Under the pieces are notes generated by a model. It was not told the DNA's origin, searched no databases, and saw nothing but the letters and a program-made list of their open reading frames with translations. 64,000 nucleotides of DNA from an uncultured Prevotella sp. (lineage in GTDB: Bacteria > Bacteroidota > Bacteroidia > Bacteroidales > Bacteroidaceae): contig URQS01000008.1 in NCBI GenBank assembly GCA_900550035.1, positions 10,813 through 74,812 on the forward strand, in the 5' to 3' direction. Position numbers and translations under genes: made by a program. Each line of letters starts with the position of its first letter. Positions within the stretch are counted from its first letter, which is position 1. This document shows positions 26,413 through 35,270 of this stretch, piece after piece.

Positions 26413-27312
26413 TTGGAACATAACGCATCTTTTGCGGCTACTATAGGTTTCTTTGACGGTGTACACAAGGGACATCAGTTCCTCATAAACCGACTCAACG
26501 AAATGGCTCACAACGAAGGACTGAAGTCGATGGTAATCACCTTCGACCGCCATCCGCGCCAAGTGGTGCATGCCGACTATGTGCCGCAACTCATCACACC
26601 GCTCAACGAGAAACTGCGACTGCTCAACCTTACGGGTGCCGACCGCGTCGAGGTGCTGCACTTCGACAAAAACATGGCAGCGCTATCTGCCCATGACTTC
26701 ATGCTTGAGGTGCTGCACCGCCAACTGGGCGTAAGCACGCTGCTCATAGGCTACGACAACCGTTTCGGACACAACCGCGCTGAGGGCTTTGACGACTATG
26801 TGCGCTACGGCAAGGACATGGGCATCAATGTGGTGCACAACACACCGATTGACGTGGAGGGCATGCGTGTGTCATCGTCGCTCGTGCGCCGACTGCTTGC
26901 CGAGGGCGACGTGAGTGCTGCTGCCACATGTCTCGGACGGAGGTTTGAGATTGAAGGAACGGTTGAGCACGGATATGCCGAAGGACGCAAGATCGACTTC
27001 CCTACCGCCAACCTGCGCCCCGACTGCGACTGCCAGCTGCTGCCAAGCGACGGTGTATACGCCACACGTATATGCGTAGACGGCGGTCCGTGGCTCAAGG
27101 CGATGACCAACATCGGTACAAACCCTACTTTCGAGCGCTCTCGCCAGACTATAGAGACGCACATAATCGACTTCAACGCCAACATATACGGACAGCATGC
27201 CCGTATAGAGTTCTGCCAAAGACTGCGCGGCGAGCAGAAGTTCGGCAGCATCGACGAACTGAAAGCCCAGCTTCAGCGCGACCGTGAGGCAACGCTGGCA
27301 TATAGGTATTAA
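26413..27312 (+). CDS. ribF: Bifunctional riboflavin kinase / FAD synthetase
   Basis: The 299-residue protein has the N-terminal FAD synthetase nucleotidyltransferase domain (ATIGFFDGVHKGH, ITFDRHPRQV, LIGYDNRFG, RVSSSLVRRLL) and the C-terminal riboflavin kinase domain (HGYAEGRKIDFPTANL, GVYATRICVDG, TNIGTNPTF, ETHIIDF). It converts riboflavin to FMN and then FAD in the cytoplasm. No ATG lies upstream in frame: the frame opens 30 bp earlier after the HAD stop codon and the best start is TTG at 26413. The ten preceding codons (HKHFSNINP region) also resemble a native RibF N-terminus, so a non-standard start slightly upstream cannot be excluded. It lies in the HAD-ribF-CPBP-helicase unit. Confidence 0.92.
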   Translation: MEHNASFAATIGFFDGVHKGHQFLINRLNEMAHNEGLKSMVITFDRHPRQVVHADYVPQLITPLNEKLRLLNLTGADRVEVLHFDKNMAALSAHDFMLEVLHRQLGVSTLLIGYDNRFGHNRAEGFDDYVRYGKDMGINVVHNTPIDVEGMRVSSSLVRRLLAEGDVSAAATCLGRRFEIEGTVEHGYAEGRKIDFPTANLRPDCDCQLLPSDGVYATRICVDGGPWLKAMTNIGTNPTFERSRQTIETHIIDFNANIYGQHARIEFCQRLRGEQKFGSIDELKAQLQRDREATLAYRY

Positions 27313-27331
27313 CAATCAAAAGGTACATATT

Positions 27332-28105
27332 ATGAAACGTACATTATTGGATACGGCATGGTATCTGGCAGCATTCCTGCTCATACAGTATGTCTGCATG
27401 ATGGCAGCAATGATAGGTTTTCAGACTAAAGCCATCACCCCAATGGTGAACATCGTGTCGACTCTCGCAGCCAGCATTATCACAATAGCGCTGTACGGAT
27501 GGCGTCGTTGGGCTCCACTCAACGGAATATACATCAGTAGCCGTCCTTGGTTCACACTGTTTTGGGTTGTATGGCTCACCATTGGAGCCTCCATTCCGCT
27601 TACGGCAGCACTCGATGCCACCGGGTTGCAACTGCCCGAGATATATAAGCAGATGTTCAAGGGCATGATGCACAACGATATGGGATTCATAGCAATTGGC
27701 GTGCTGGTGCCGATAGCCGAAGAAATGGTGTTCCGTGGAGCCATACTGCGCCGCCTGCTCGACCTTACGGGCCATCAGAAGCGATGGATTGCCATCGTCA
27801 CATCGGCGGCATTGTTCGGTCTGGTACACGGAAACATGCTGCAAGGGCTCAACGCTTTCGTCTTGGGACTGCTGCTCGGATGGATGTATGTACGCACCCG
27901 AAGCATCGTGCCGGGCGTGGTGATGCACTTCACCAACAACAGCCTTTCGTATATTATGGAACGTATGTATCCCGGAACTGACGACATGACGCTACGCGAA
28001 TTCTACGGTGGCGACATGACCAGGGCGTGGCTGAGCGTAGCTTTCTCGCTGATGATATTCGGAGCAGCATTGTATCAGCTGAATATGCGACTGAAGAAAG
28101 ATTAG
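27332..28105 (+). CDS. CPBP-family (CAAX protease/bacteriocin-processing) membrane endopeptidase
   Basis: The 257-residue integral membrane protein has about seven or eight hydrophobic helices and the three conserved motifs of the CPBP/Abi family: EEMVFR (about 130-135, the EExxxR glutamates), FGLVHG (about 163-168, FxxxH) and HFTNN (about 199, HxxxN). These form the glutamate-type intramembrane protease site. Substrates in Bacteroidetes are unknown. I chose the start MKRTLLDTAWY (27332) because an earlier in-frame ATG overlaps ribF. It lies 19 bp after ribF and 40 bp before the helicase. Confidence 0.82.
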   Translation: MKRTLLDTAWYLAAFLLIQYVCMMAAMIGFQTKAITPMVNIVSTLAASIITIALYGWRRWAPLNGIYISSRPWFTLFWVVWLTIGASIPLTAALDATGLQLPEIYKQMFKGMMHNDMGFIAIGVLVPIAEEMVFRGAILRRLLDLTGHQKRWIAIVTSAALFGLVHGNMLQGLNAFVLGLLLGWMYVRTRSIVPGVVMHFTNNSLSYIMERMYPGTDDMTLREFYGGDMTRAWLSVAFSLMIFGAALYQLNMRLKKD

Positions 28106-28145
28106 CATATACATTATTTATTATATACAGATTTAGATTTTTACA

Positions 28146-30008
28146 TTGAAGACATTTGAAGAATTGGGCGTAAGCGAGGAGATTCGCCGCGCCATTGAGG
28201 AGTTAGGATTCGAGCACCCCATGCCGGTCCAGGAAGAAGTGATACCCTATCTGCTGGGCAACGGCAACGACGTCATTGCTCTGGCACAGACCGGTACGGG
28301 CAAGACGGCGGCTTTCGGAATTCCGTTGCTCGAACGTACTGACCCCACCAACCGCAGCACGCAGGCCGTAGTGATATCGCCCACGCGCGAATTGTGCCTA
28401 CAGATAGCCGACGACCTGAAGTCGTTTGCCAAGTATATCAAGGGCATCAACATCGTTGCCGTATATGGCGGCACATCAATCATCGACCAGATTCACGCCC
28501 TGAAGCACGGGGCTCAGATTATAGTGGCTACTCCGGGACGTCTCATCGACCTCATGCACCGTGGCGCAGCGAAGGTGCAAGAGGTGCGCAACGTGGTGCT
28601 CGACGAGGCTGACGAGATGCTCAACATGGGCTTCTCCGACTCTATCAACGAGATATTCGACAACGTGCCTGCCGACCGCAACACACTCCTGTTCTCGGCT
28701 ACTATGAGCAAGGACATCGAACGCATTGCTCTCAACTATCTGCACGACCACAAGGAGATTGTAGTGGGTTCGCGCAACGAGGGTGCCGAGAACGTAAACC
28801 ACATATATTATATGGTAAACGCCAAGGACAAGTATCTTGCCCTGAAGCGCATCGTCGACTTCTATCCGCGCATATACGGCATCATCTTCTGCCGTACCAA
28901 GGCGGAAACGCAGGAAGTAGCCGACAAGCTCATACGCGACGGATACAACGCCGAGCCGCTGCACGGCGACCTCTCGCAGCAGCAGCGCGACATAACAATG
29001 CAGAAGTTCCGCCAGCACATCACACAGTTGCTCGTGGCTACCGACGTGGCTGCACGTGGTCTGGATGTCGACGACCTTACACACGTCATCAACTATGGTA
29101 TGCCGGGCGACACCGAAAGCTACACCCACCGCTCGGGACGTACCGGACGTGCCGGCAAGAAGGGCACGTCTATCAGCATCATCCACACCAAGGAGCGCGG
29201 ACGTGTGCGCGAAGTGGAGCGCACTATAGGCAAGGAGTTTGTCGACGGAACGCTTCCTACTCCGCAGGAGATATGCTCGAAGCAGCTGTTCAAGGCTATC
29301 GACGAGATAGAGAAGGTGGACGTTGACGAGGAACAGATTGCTCCATTCATGGAGGACATCAACCGCCACTTCGAGTATTTCGACAAGGAGGACATCCTGA
29401 AGCGTATCGTTTCGCTGGAGTTCGGCAAGTTCCTCAAGTACTACGCCAACGCTCCCGAGATTGTAAAACCGTCTACACAGCGCGACCGCAAGGACCGCAA
29501 CGAGGGTCGCGACGGACGCAAGCGCGAGAAGCGTGCACCCGAGTCGGGCTATCGCCGACTGTTCATCAACCTTGGCAAGGACGACGGTTTCTATCCGGGC
29601 GAGGTGATGCAGTTCATCAACCGTAACGTACACGGCCGTCAGGACGTAGGACATATCGACCTGCTGGGTCGCATATCATATATTGAGGTGCCCGAGGAGG
29701 ATGCCAACAAGGTGATGCGTGCTCTCGACGGAGCCAAGTATCGTGGCAGAACCGTACGCTGCAACGATGCCGACAGCGATGCGCCTTCGGCTAAGGGTGG
29801 ACGCACACGCCGTACATCAAACGAGCGCAACCAGCGCAATACTACTGAGCGCAAGCCACGCGCAAACCGCGGAGCGGCACGCTACGAGAGCGGACGCAAG
29901 GACGACTGGCGCCAGTTTATCGACAACCCAAATATTCAGCTTGTGGGCGACGAACCCGACTTCTCGGAAGAGGGATGGGCACGCCGTAAGCCACGCAAGA
30001 AGAAGTAA
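28146..30008 (+). CDS. DEAD-box ATP-dependent RNA helicase
   Basis: The 620-residue protein has all core DEAD-box motifs: ALAQTGTGKTA (I, about 40-50), PTRELC (Ia), TPGRLID (Ib), VLDEADEML (II), SATMS (III), RGLDVDDL (V) and HRSGRTGRAG (VI). Residues about 460-545 form a DbpA-like RNA-binding domain (YRRLFINLGKDDGFYPGEVM, GHIDLLGRISYIEVP), followed by a basic Arg/Asn/Gly-rich tail. The layout is that of CsdA/DeaD-type helicases acting in ribosome assembly and mRNA turnover. The start is TTG at 28146, giving the normal N-terminus MKTFEELGVSEEI. It is the last gene of the unit that begins with the HAD phosphatase. Confidence 0.92.
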   Translation: MKTFEELGVSEEIRRAIEELGFEHPMPVQEEVIPYLLGNGNDVIALAQTGTGKTAAFGIPLLERTDPTNRSTQAVVISPTRELCLQIADDLKSFAKYIKGINIVAVYGGTSIIDQIHALKHGAQIIVATPGRLIDLMHRGAAKVQEVRNVVLDEADEMLNMGFSDSINEIFDNVPADRNTLLFSATMSKDIERIALNYLHDHKEIVVGSRNEGAENVNHIYYMVNAKDKYLALKRIVDFYPRIYGIIFCRTKAETQEVADKLIRDGYNAEPLHGDLSQQQRDITMQKFRQHITQLLVATDVAARGLDVDDLTHVINYGMPGDTESYTHRSGRTGRAGKKGTSISIIHTKERGRVREVERTIGKEFVDGTLPTPQEICSKQLFKAIDEIEKVDVDEEQIAPFMEDINRHFEYFDKEDILKRIVSLEFGKFLKYYANAPEIVKPSTQRDRKDRNEGRDGRKREKRAPESGYRRLFINLGKDDGFYPGEVMQFINRNVHGRQDVGHIDLLGRISYIEVPEEDANKVMRALDGAKYRGRTVRCNDADSDAPSAKGGRTRRTSNERNQRNTTERKPRANRGAARYESGRKDDWRQFIDNPNIQLVGDEPDFSEEGWARRKPRKKK

Positions 30009-30098
30009 GGATTGTGACGAAATACATATAATATTGTCTAAAACGGACTCAATAGTTAAAAAACATTTGAAAACTCGATGCGAGTGCTTAGTTTTTCG

Positions 30099-30140
30099 TA
30101 ACTTTGTACTCTATATCCGTGAAATAAAATGAATTTCACG
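30099..30140 (+). promoter_or_regulatory. -7 box and inverted repeat before the PCMD operon
   Basis: TAACTTTG (30099-30106) matches the Bacteroidetes -7 box. The nearest TTTG (30066-30069) is 29 nt away, so the -33 box is not convincing. Just downstream, CGTGAAAT (30118-30125) and ATTTCACG (30133-30140) form a perfect 8-bp inverted repeat around the likely transcript start, a possible operator. Confidence 0.45.
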
Positions 30141-30171
30141 ATGATAGCATCACATCATTAGATTTCCGAAT

Positions 30172-31338
30172 ATGACAAAATCGCATATCTTGCTCGCTTT
30201 CGCAGCGGCTACAATGACGCTCACCTCATGCTTTAAGGAGGAACCACTCAACGCCGAATGCGACATCGAGAAAGCTTATATACATGTTGACGACCCATCG
30301 GAGATGTTCGTCAAGACCACCGACACGTTGGCTACTACCGACCAGACGGTCAATGTAGTGACGTTCTCGGTGCGTAAGGGTACTGACCGCACAGCTGTGG
30401 CACCGTTGTTTCAGATAACACCGGGTGCCACAATATCACCAGCCAGCGGTTCTACTCACGACTTCTCGCAGGGTGGTGTGACTTACACCGTGACTTCGGA
30501 GGATAAGGCTTGGAGCCGCACGTATACCGTACGTGTAAACGAAGTGGTCGACCACTCGCCTTCGTACGACTTCGAAAACTTCTTCCTCGAACCCGACAAG
30601 AGCAAGTATTACATCTGGACCGACCTCACTGAGGACGGCACACGACTGCTCAACTGGGCTTCGGGCAACGCAGGTTTTGCCATTGTGGGTGGTAATAAGG
30701 CACCAGATAAATATCCGACAGTCCCTCTCGAAGAGGGATATAAGGGTCATGGCGTATGCCTTACTACACGTTCGACGGGTACAGCAGGCAACTTATTCAA
30801 GATGCCTATCGCTGCGGGAAACCTTTTCACAGGCGAATTTATCAGTAATACGGCTACAACAAAGCCTTTGGAATCAACCCATTTCGGTTCAGGCGACTTC
30901 TGCGTAATTACCAAGAAGCCTCTTAAGTTTAGTGGCTATTATCAGTATACTCCGGGTGAGAAGGTTACCAACCGCAAAAAGGAGGTGCTTGAAGGCGTAG
31001 TGGACAAAGGCGACATATATGCCGTATTGTTCCGCAACACCATAAAGGACGAGAATGGCGAAGACCAGATATTCTATCTTGACGGCACCAACGTAAAGAC
31101 AAGCAAGCAGATTGTTGCAATTGCCGAGGCTGGCGAGATAAACAAGACCAAAGGTGGATGGCATAAATTTGAAGTAGTGTTCAACTATCTTGCGGAAATC
31201 GACCCCGTCATCCTTGCCAACCGTGGCTATAGCCTTGCTGTTGTATGTACATCGAGCATAGAGGGAGCCAACTTCCAGGGAGCTGTGGGCAGCCAACTGC
31301 TCGTTGACGAACTCCATGTACTTGTTGACGAAGAATAA
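30172..31338 (+). CDS. PCMD-domain outer-membrane lipoprotein
   Basis: The 388-residue lipoprotein (signal MTKSHILLAFAAATMTLTSC, Cys 20) has an N-terminal Ig-like domain (about 25-125, ending VTYTVTSEDKAWSRTYTVRV) and a C-terminal PCMD (putative carbohydrate metabolism) domain (YDFENFFLE, WASGNAGFAIVGG, GHGVCLTTRST, ending LLVDELHVLVD). PCMD proteins are abundant in Bacteroidetes surface proteomes and have a jelly-roll type fold; ligands are mostly unknown. It starts a three-gene operon with a beta-barrel protein and a second PCMD protein that end at a strong terminator. The function is inferred as surface binding. Confidence 0.8.
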   Translation: MTKSHILLAFAAATMTLTSCFKEEPLNAECDIEKAYIHVDDPSEMFVKTTDTLATTDQTVNVVTFSVRKGTDRTAVAPLFQITPGATISPASGSTHDFSQGGVTYTVTSEDKAWSRTYTVRVNEVVDHSPSYDFENFFLEPDKSKYYIWTDLTEDGTRLLNWASGNAGFAIVGGNKAPDKYPTVPLEEGYKGHGVCLTTRSTGTAGNLFKMPIAAGNLFTGEFISNTATTKPLESTHFGSGDFCVITKKPLKFSGYYQYTPGEKVTNRKKEVLEGVVDKGDIYAVLFRNTIKDENGEDQIFYLDGTNVKTSKQIVAIAEAGEINKTKGGWHKFEVVFNYLAEIDPVILANRGYSLAVVCTSSIEGANFQGAVGSQLLVDELHVLVDEE

Positions 31339-31380
31339 GCCGTCGGGCTACAAGCAACAACATCTAACACCGTAACAGAT

Positions 31381-32130
31381 ATGAAAAGATATATTCTTGC
31401 CTTAATGCTCGTAGTGTTAACTGCAACACAGAGCATGGCAATAGGCATATTCGACGACCTGCGCTATCACGTGCGACTGGGCTACAACATCGGTGGCACA
31501 GCTCCAATAGGTATGCCAGCCACAATACGTACACTCGACAAGTTCACCTTGGGCAACAATATGACTATCGGACTCGATGCCTACAAGCCTTTGGCTGAAC
31601 GCTGGGGGCTTATGGCTGGATTCCACTACGAGAACAAGGGTATGCGTACCGATGCCCGTGTGAAGAACTATCACATGGAGATGCGCTACGGCGACCAGGT
31701 GATTGAGGGTATGTTCACGGGACAAGTGGTGACAAAGGTGACGGAGTGGATGCTTACCATGCCGATACAAGCCACCTACAACATTTCGAAGAAGGTACGC
31801 CTTAAGGCTGGACCTTACTTCTCTTACGTAATGTCGAACGACTTCTCGGGCTATGCCTACGACGGTTATCTGCGAGAGGGCAATCCGACTGGTCAAAAGA
31901 TAGAATTAGGACATGAGGATGGCGAACGTGGCGACTACGACTTCACCGACGACTTACGCCACTGGCAGTTTGGTGTTGACGTGGGTGCCGACTGGTATTT
32001 CTCAAAGCGCGTGGGTGCATACGCTGACTTAGCGTGGGGTCTCTCTGCCGTGTTCCATAAGCAATTCAAGACAATTGAACAAAAGCTCTACCCTATCTAC
32101 GGCAGCGTCGGACTGATGTACAAACTGTAA
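31381..32130 (+). CDS. PorT-like outer-membrane beta-barrel protein
   Basis: The 249-residue protein has a signal peptide (MKRYILALMLVVLTATQSMA) and alternating amphipathic strands typical of an eight- to ten-strand barrel (YHVRLGYNIGG, MTIGLDAYKPL, WGLMAGFHYENKGM, RLKAGPYFSYVMS, FGVDVGADWYF), ending GSVGLMYKL. The overall pattern is that of the PorT/outer membrane beta-barrel family. It may be a small membrane partner for the two flanking PCMD proteins, being 42 bp after the first and 49 bp before the second. No specific function can be read from sequence. Confidence 0.78.
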   Translation: MKRYILALMLVVLTATQSMAIGIFDDLRYHVRLGYNIGGTAPIGMPATIRTLDKFTLGNNMTIGLDAYKPLAERWGLMAGFHYENKGMRTDARVKNYHMEMRYGDQVIEGMFTGQVVTKVTEWMLTMPIQATYNISKKVRLKAGPYFSYVMSNDFSGYAYDGYLREGNPTGQKIELGHEDGERGDYDFTDDLRHWQFGVDVGADWYFSKRVGAYADLAWGLSAVFHKQFKTIEQKLYPIYGSVGLMYKL

Positions 32131-32179
32131 TATAACATTATATAAAACAAGACAACAATTATATAAGAAAGGAATAATT

Positions 32180-33907
32180 ATGAAAAGATTTTTACTCCCG
32201 GCTTTCGCGCTTGCTCTCGCAGTAAACGCTAACGCCACAAGTTTTCAGGCTAATATGGCTGCTGGGCAGCAGGCTGAAGCTCAAGCTGCGCAAGAAACAG
32301 TAACATATAAAGGAAAATTGAACATCGAAGTATATGGCGGACGTTTAGATCCGACTGACGCAACAATTGTTGTTTCAAAAGAATCTAACGGTACATATAC
32401 TTTTGTCCTGAAGGATTTCTCTGTAACAGTTGCTGGTCAGACATTGAATATTGGTGACGCTACTATTTCTAATCTTGAGCCTAAAGAAAGTAATGGAGTA
32501 ATCACATTGGAGTGTACAGACAAAGATGCGCCCGTCACTAATGGCGGAATGGATGGCATCTTGAAAGACAACAAGGTTATAATAACCATGAAGTCTACTA
32601 TAGACAATTATGTCTTAACAACAGACATAAGCAAACTGACAGTAAGACTTCTTGATGAAGAAGAAGAAAATGGTTATAGCGAAATTCTGGTTACTGCTAA
32701 TTTCAAGTCAGATTCTTACACTCTTCCTACTGCAACAACTCCACAACTTAACGATTTCAGTGGAGATTGGGAGACTTGCATACCGTGGGACAGCAAAGGT
32801 AATACAGAATCATCTGGAACACAGCCTAAAGGATGGCACATATCGAATGTACATACTGCTGTAGGAGCAGTAGTAGCAGGAGCAAAAGCCGAAGGTAGCA
32901 ATGGCACTACAGTTGCCGTTAAGCTAACAAATCAGGAAATGGCCGGACAAATGATTCCTGCATATATGTCATTGGGTACGCCTTGGGCTACAGCTGAGAC
33001 AAAAGGAACTAAAGTACGCAATGCAGATGGAGGAGTCTTTGGCGGAACAGAATTCACATATCGTCCTGATGCCATTAGCTTCGACTATCAACGCAACAAC
33101 TCTAAGGGCAAAGAGAATGCAACTGCCATAGCATACCTTTGGAAGGGCACATGGACTCAAACAAATGTTCCTGGCAATACTGCTGTAGGAGTATTTGGTT
33201 ATGGCACTGCAACAAAAGTTACTATGACCAACCGCGACCGCAATGTACTTGGCAACGAAACATCTGCCACATTGGGCGACCCTGCTACTCACTCTGCAGA
33301 CGCAAAGCTCATTGCAAAACTCGAGCAGTCAATCTCAGAGAGCACTAAAGGCACATGGAAGAGCATGACAATTCCTTTCACATACAATGATGCGACTGCC
33401 GTACCTGAGTATATCAATGTGATATTTGCAGCCAACGACTACTTCGGCGGCCGCAATGGTATTGTTGCAGGCAACTCGCTCACCATCGACAACGTTAAGC
33501 TTGTATACTATCACGCTCTTAATAGTCTGACATACAATGGCAATAAGGTTGCCAACTTTGATGAGGGAACAACAGAATACACACTGAGCGGTAAACTTGC
33601 AGAGGACTTCGACAAGGTTAAGTTCACCATAAAGGGTGTAGGTGCCACTTACGACGTAGCAAAGGATGAGGCAAACAACGTTGCTACAATCACCGTAAAG
33701 GGCAACGACTACGACGTTAATCCGTCAAGCAAGACCGTTTATACAATCAAGTTCGACGGTACTGTAGGCATCAACAACATCACCACCAGCACCAACACTG
33801 CCAATGGCGCAATCTACGACCTCTCAGGTCGCAAGTTGCAGACCATGCAGAAAGGCATCAACATCGTTCGTGGTAAGGACGGCAAGATGATTAAGGTGAT
33901 GAAGTAA
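32180..33907 (+). CDS. Secreted calycin-like / PCMD protein with C-terminal export-type tail
   Basis: The 575-residue protein has a signal peptide (MKRFLLPAFALALAVNANA), a calycin-like beta-barrel domain (about 40-180, from ETVTYKGKLNIEVYGG), a PCMD jelly-roll domain (about 188-450, DFSGDWETCIPW to NSLTIDNVKLVYY), a short beta domain, and a C-terminus IYDLSGRKLQTMQKGINIVR ending in KMIKVMK. That tail has the form of Bacteroidetes type 9 secretion-like sorting domains. No lipobox is seen, unlike the first gene of the operon. Codon use is more AT-rich in the middle than in neighbouring genes. It probably acts at the cell surface with the PCMD lipoprotein encoded two genes upstream; the ligand is unknown. 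Confidence 0.78.
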   Translation: MKRFLLPAFALALAVNANATSFQANMAAGQQAEAQAAQETVTYKGKLNIEVYGGRLDPTDATIVVSKESNGTYTFVLKDFSVTVAGQTLNIGDATISNLEPKESNGVITLECTDKDAPVTNGGMDGILKDNKVIITMKSTIDNYVLTTDISKLTVRLLDEEEENGYSEILVTANFKSDSYTLPTATTPQLNDFSGDWETCIPWDSKGNTESSGTQPKGWHISNVHTAVGAVVAGAKAEGSNGTTVAVKLTNQEMAGQMIPAYMSLGTPWATAETKGTKVRNADGGVFGGTEFTYRPDAISFDYQRNNSKGKENATAIAYLWKGTWTQTNVPGNTAVGVFGYGTATKVTMTNRDRNVLGNETSATLGDPATHSADAKLIAKLEQSISESTKGTWKSMTIPFTYNDATAVPEYINVIFAANDYFGGRNGIVAGNSLTIDNVKLVYYHALNSLTYNGNKVANFDEGTTEYTLSGKLAEDFDKVKFTIKGVGATYDVAKDEANNVATITVKGNDYDVNPSSKTVYTIKFDGTVGINNITTSTNTANGAIYDLSGRKLQTMQKGINIVRGKDGKMIKVMK

Positions 33908-33937
33908 AAACATCGACAACGACAGTTCGCAATAACT

Positions 33938-33987
33938 ACTGCGGCACAGAAGCAATGCAACAGAGCTTCTGTGCCGCAGTTTTTTTT
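33938..33987 (+). terminator. Strong terminator after the PCMD operon
   Basis: ACTGCGGCACAGAAGC (33938-33953) pairs perfectly with GCTTCTGTGCCGCAGT (33965-33980) and is followed by a run of eight T residues (33980-33987). This is a textbook intrinsic terminator. Confidence 0.92.
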
Positions 33988-33990
33988 ATA

Positions 33991-34018
33991 TTATGGCGGG
34001 GACGCCATAGCCTCCTAC
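33991..34018. repeat. Single arm of the 3008-type hairpin element
   Basis: TATGGCG-gggA-CGCCATA is a perfect 7-bp palindrome followed by GCCTCCTAC. It is the same sequence as the right arm of the hairpin element at 3008-3110. Confidence 0.55.
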
Positions 34019-34035
34019 TCATTGCTTGCGGCATT

Positions 34036-34088
34036 ATTCTCCGCAAATTTGCGGAGAATAAACCAGTTAATCTCCGCAAAGCTTGCGG
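34036..34088. promoter_or_regulatory. Operator-like palindromes upstream of the Fic gene
   Basis: A perfect 24-bp palindrome (34036-34059, core CTCCGCAAATTTGCGGAG) is followed 15 bp later by a second, CCGCAAAGCTTGCGG (34074-34088), which covers the -33 box of the Fic promoter. A further TTGCGG half-site lies at 34026-34031. All share the CCGCAA half-site, as expected for a dimeric repressor. The Fic protein itself has a C-terminal winged helix, so autoregulation is plausible. Confidence 0.75.
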
Positions 34089-34113
34089 TAATCGTCGATA
34101 AATCGTAAATTTG
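34083..34113 (+). promoter_or_regulatory. Promoter of the Fic-ung unit
   Basis: TTG (34083-34085) and TAAATTTG (34106-34113) are separated by 20 nt. The -33 box lies inside the second palindrome, so a bound repressor would block RNA polymerase. The ATG follows 19 nt after the -7 box. Confidence 0.7.
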
Positions 34114-34132
34114 CCAATAAAACATTTCGGAT

Positions 34133-35257
34133 ATGGCACACAAATACAACGGAGCAACACAATATATATGGCAACACGCCGATTGGCCAAACATGACGGT
34201 AGACATGCAGGCATTGGCAGGTCTTGTTGCTGAGACAAACTTGCTGCGCGGTCAGTTGATGGGGCGCGTGTCGATGTTCGGTTTTGAAGAACAGAGTACA
34301 TCAATGCTCGAAACGATGACATCCGAAATTGTACATTCGTCAAAGATAGAAGGACAAACGCTCAGCGCTGACAGCGTACGCTCTTCGCTTGCCACCCAAC
34401 TCGGATTGAAATACGACGGATTGCCCCCAACCGACCACTACATAGAGGGCGTTGTGCAGGTGATGCTCGACGCTACACACAACTTCAGCCGTCCACTTAG
34501 CTTTGAGCGTATGTTCGGATGGCACCACGCTCTGTTTCCCAACGGATACAGCGGAATGTACAAAATCAGTGTAGGCAAATGGCGTGAAGGCAAGGAGGCA
34601 ATGCAAGTGGTGTCGGGAGCGATGGGAAAGGAACGTGTACATTACGAAGCTCCGCCTTCAGAAGAAGTGCCACGAATGATGAACGACCTGCTCGAATGGA
34701 TTGAGGCGAACGACTCCAAGACCGATCCGCTCATAAAGGCAGCTATCGCCCACTTATGGTTTGTCACCATTCATCCTTTCGACGACGGCAACGGACGTAT
34801 ATGCCGAACCATCACCGAGATGCTACTGTCAAGAGCCGACCATACCGGGGAACGTTATTACAGTCTGTCGTCGCAGATTCTACAGAACCGTAAGGCTTAC
34901 TACGACAACCTTGAGCATGCGCAGAAGGGCGGAATGGACGTGACGGAATGGGTGGCGTGGTTTCTCAGTACACTGAAGGACGCTATCAACGCGTCGCTCA
35001 CCAAGACAGAGAACGTTGTACGCAAACGCCAATTCTGGAACCGTCATGAACAGACACCGTTCAACGAGCGCCAGCGCAAGATGCTCAACCGACTGTTTGA
35101 CGGATTTGAAGGCAAGCTGAATTCTTCAAAATGGTATAAGATATGCCATTGCTCGCAGGACACTGCAACACGCGACCTGAACGACCTTGTCAATAAAGGC
35201 GTACTACGGAAAACCGACGATGGTGGCAGAAATACAAACTATGAATTGAACGAATAA
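34133..35257 (+). CDS. Fic-domain AMP-transferase with N-terminal DUF4172 and C-terminal HTH
   Basis: The 374-residue protein has a DUF4172 N-terminal domain with the inhibitory-helix motif SSKIEG (about 69-74, (S/T)xxxE(G/N)). The Fic core motif is HPFDDGNGRICR (214-225; catalytic His214), and a winged-helix segment near the C-terminus reads DTATRDLNDLVNKGVLRKT. Enzymes of this layout transfer AMP from ATP to hydroxyl side chains of target proteins and are held inactive by the glutamate of the inhibitory helix. The target is unknown. The upstream palindromes and the HTH suggest self-regulation. ung follows after 13 bp and is probably cotranscribed. It differs in family from the RhuM-Fic protein at 52050. 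Confidence 0.9.
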   Translation: MAHKYNGATQYIWQHADWPNMTVDMQALAGLVAETNLLRGQLMGRVSMFGFEEQSTSMLETMTSEIVHSSKIEGQTLSADSVRSSLATQLGLKYDGLPPTDHYIEGVVQVMLDATHNFSRPLSFERMFGWHHALFPNGYSGMYKISVGKWREGKEAMQVVSGAMGKERVHYEAPPSEEVPRMMNDLLEWIEANDSKTDPLIKAAIAHLWFVTIHPFDDGNGRICRTITEMLLSRADHTGERYYSLSSQILQNRKAYYDNLEHAQKGGMDVTEWVAWFLSTLKDAINASLTKTENVVRKRQFWNRHEQTPFNERQRKMLNRLFDGFEGKLNSSKWYKICHCSQDTATRDLNDLVNKGVLRKTDDGGRNTNYELNE

Positions 35258-35270
35258 TACACTTACATAT

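Noticed and set aside
28476..29654. 392-codon minus-strand frame opposite the DEAD-box helicase
   Set aside because: It lies inside the helicase coding region and has no recognisable domain. The open length comes from codon bias on the other strand.
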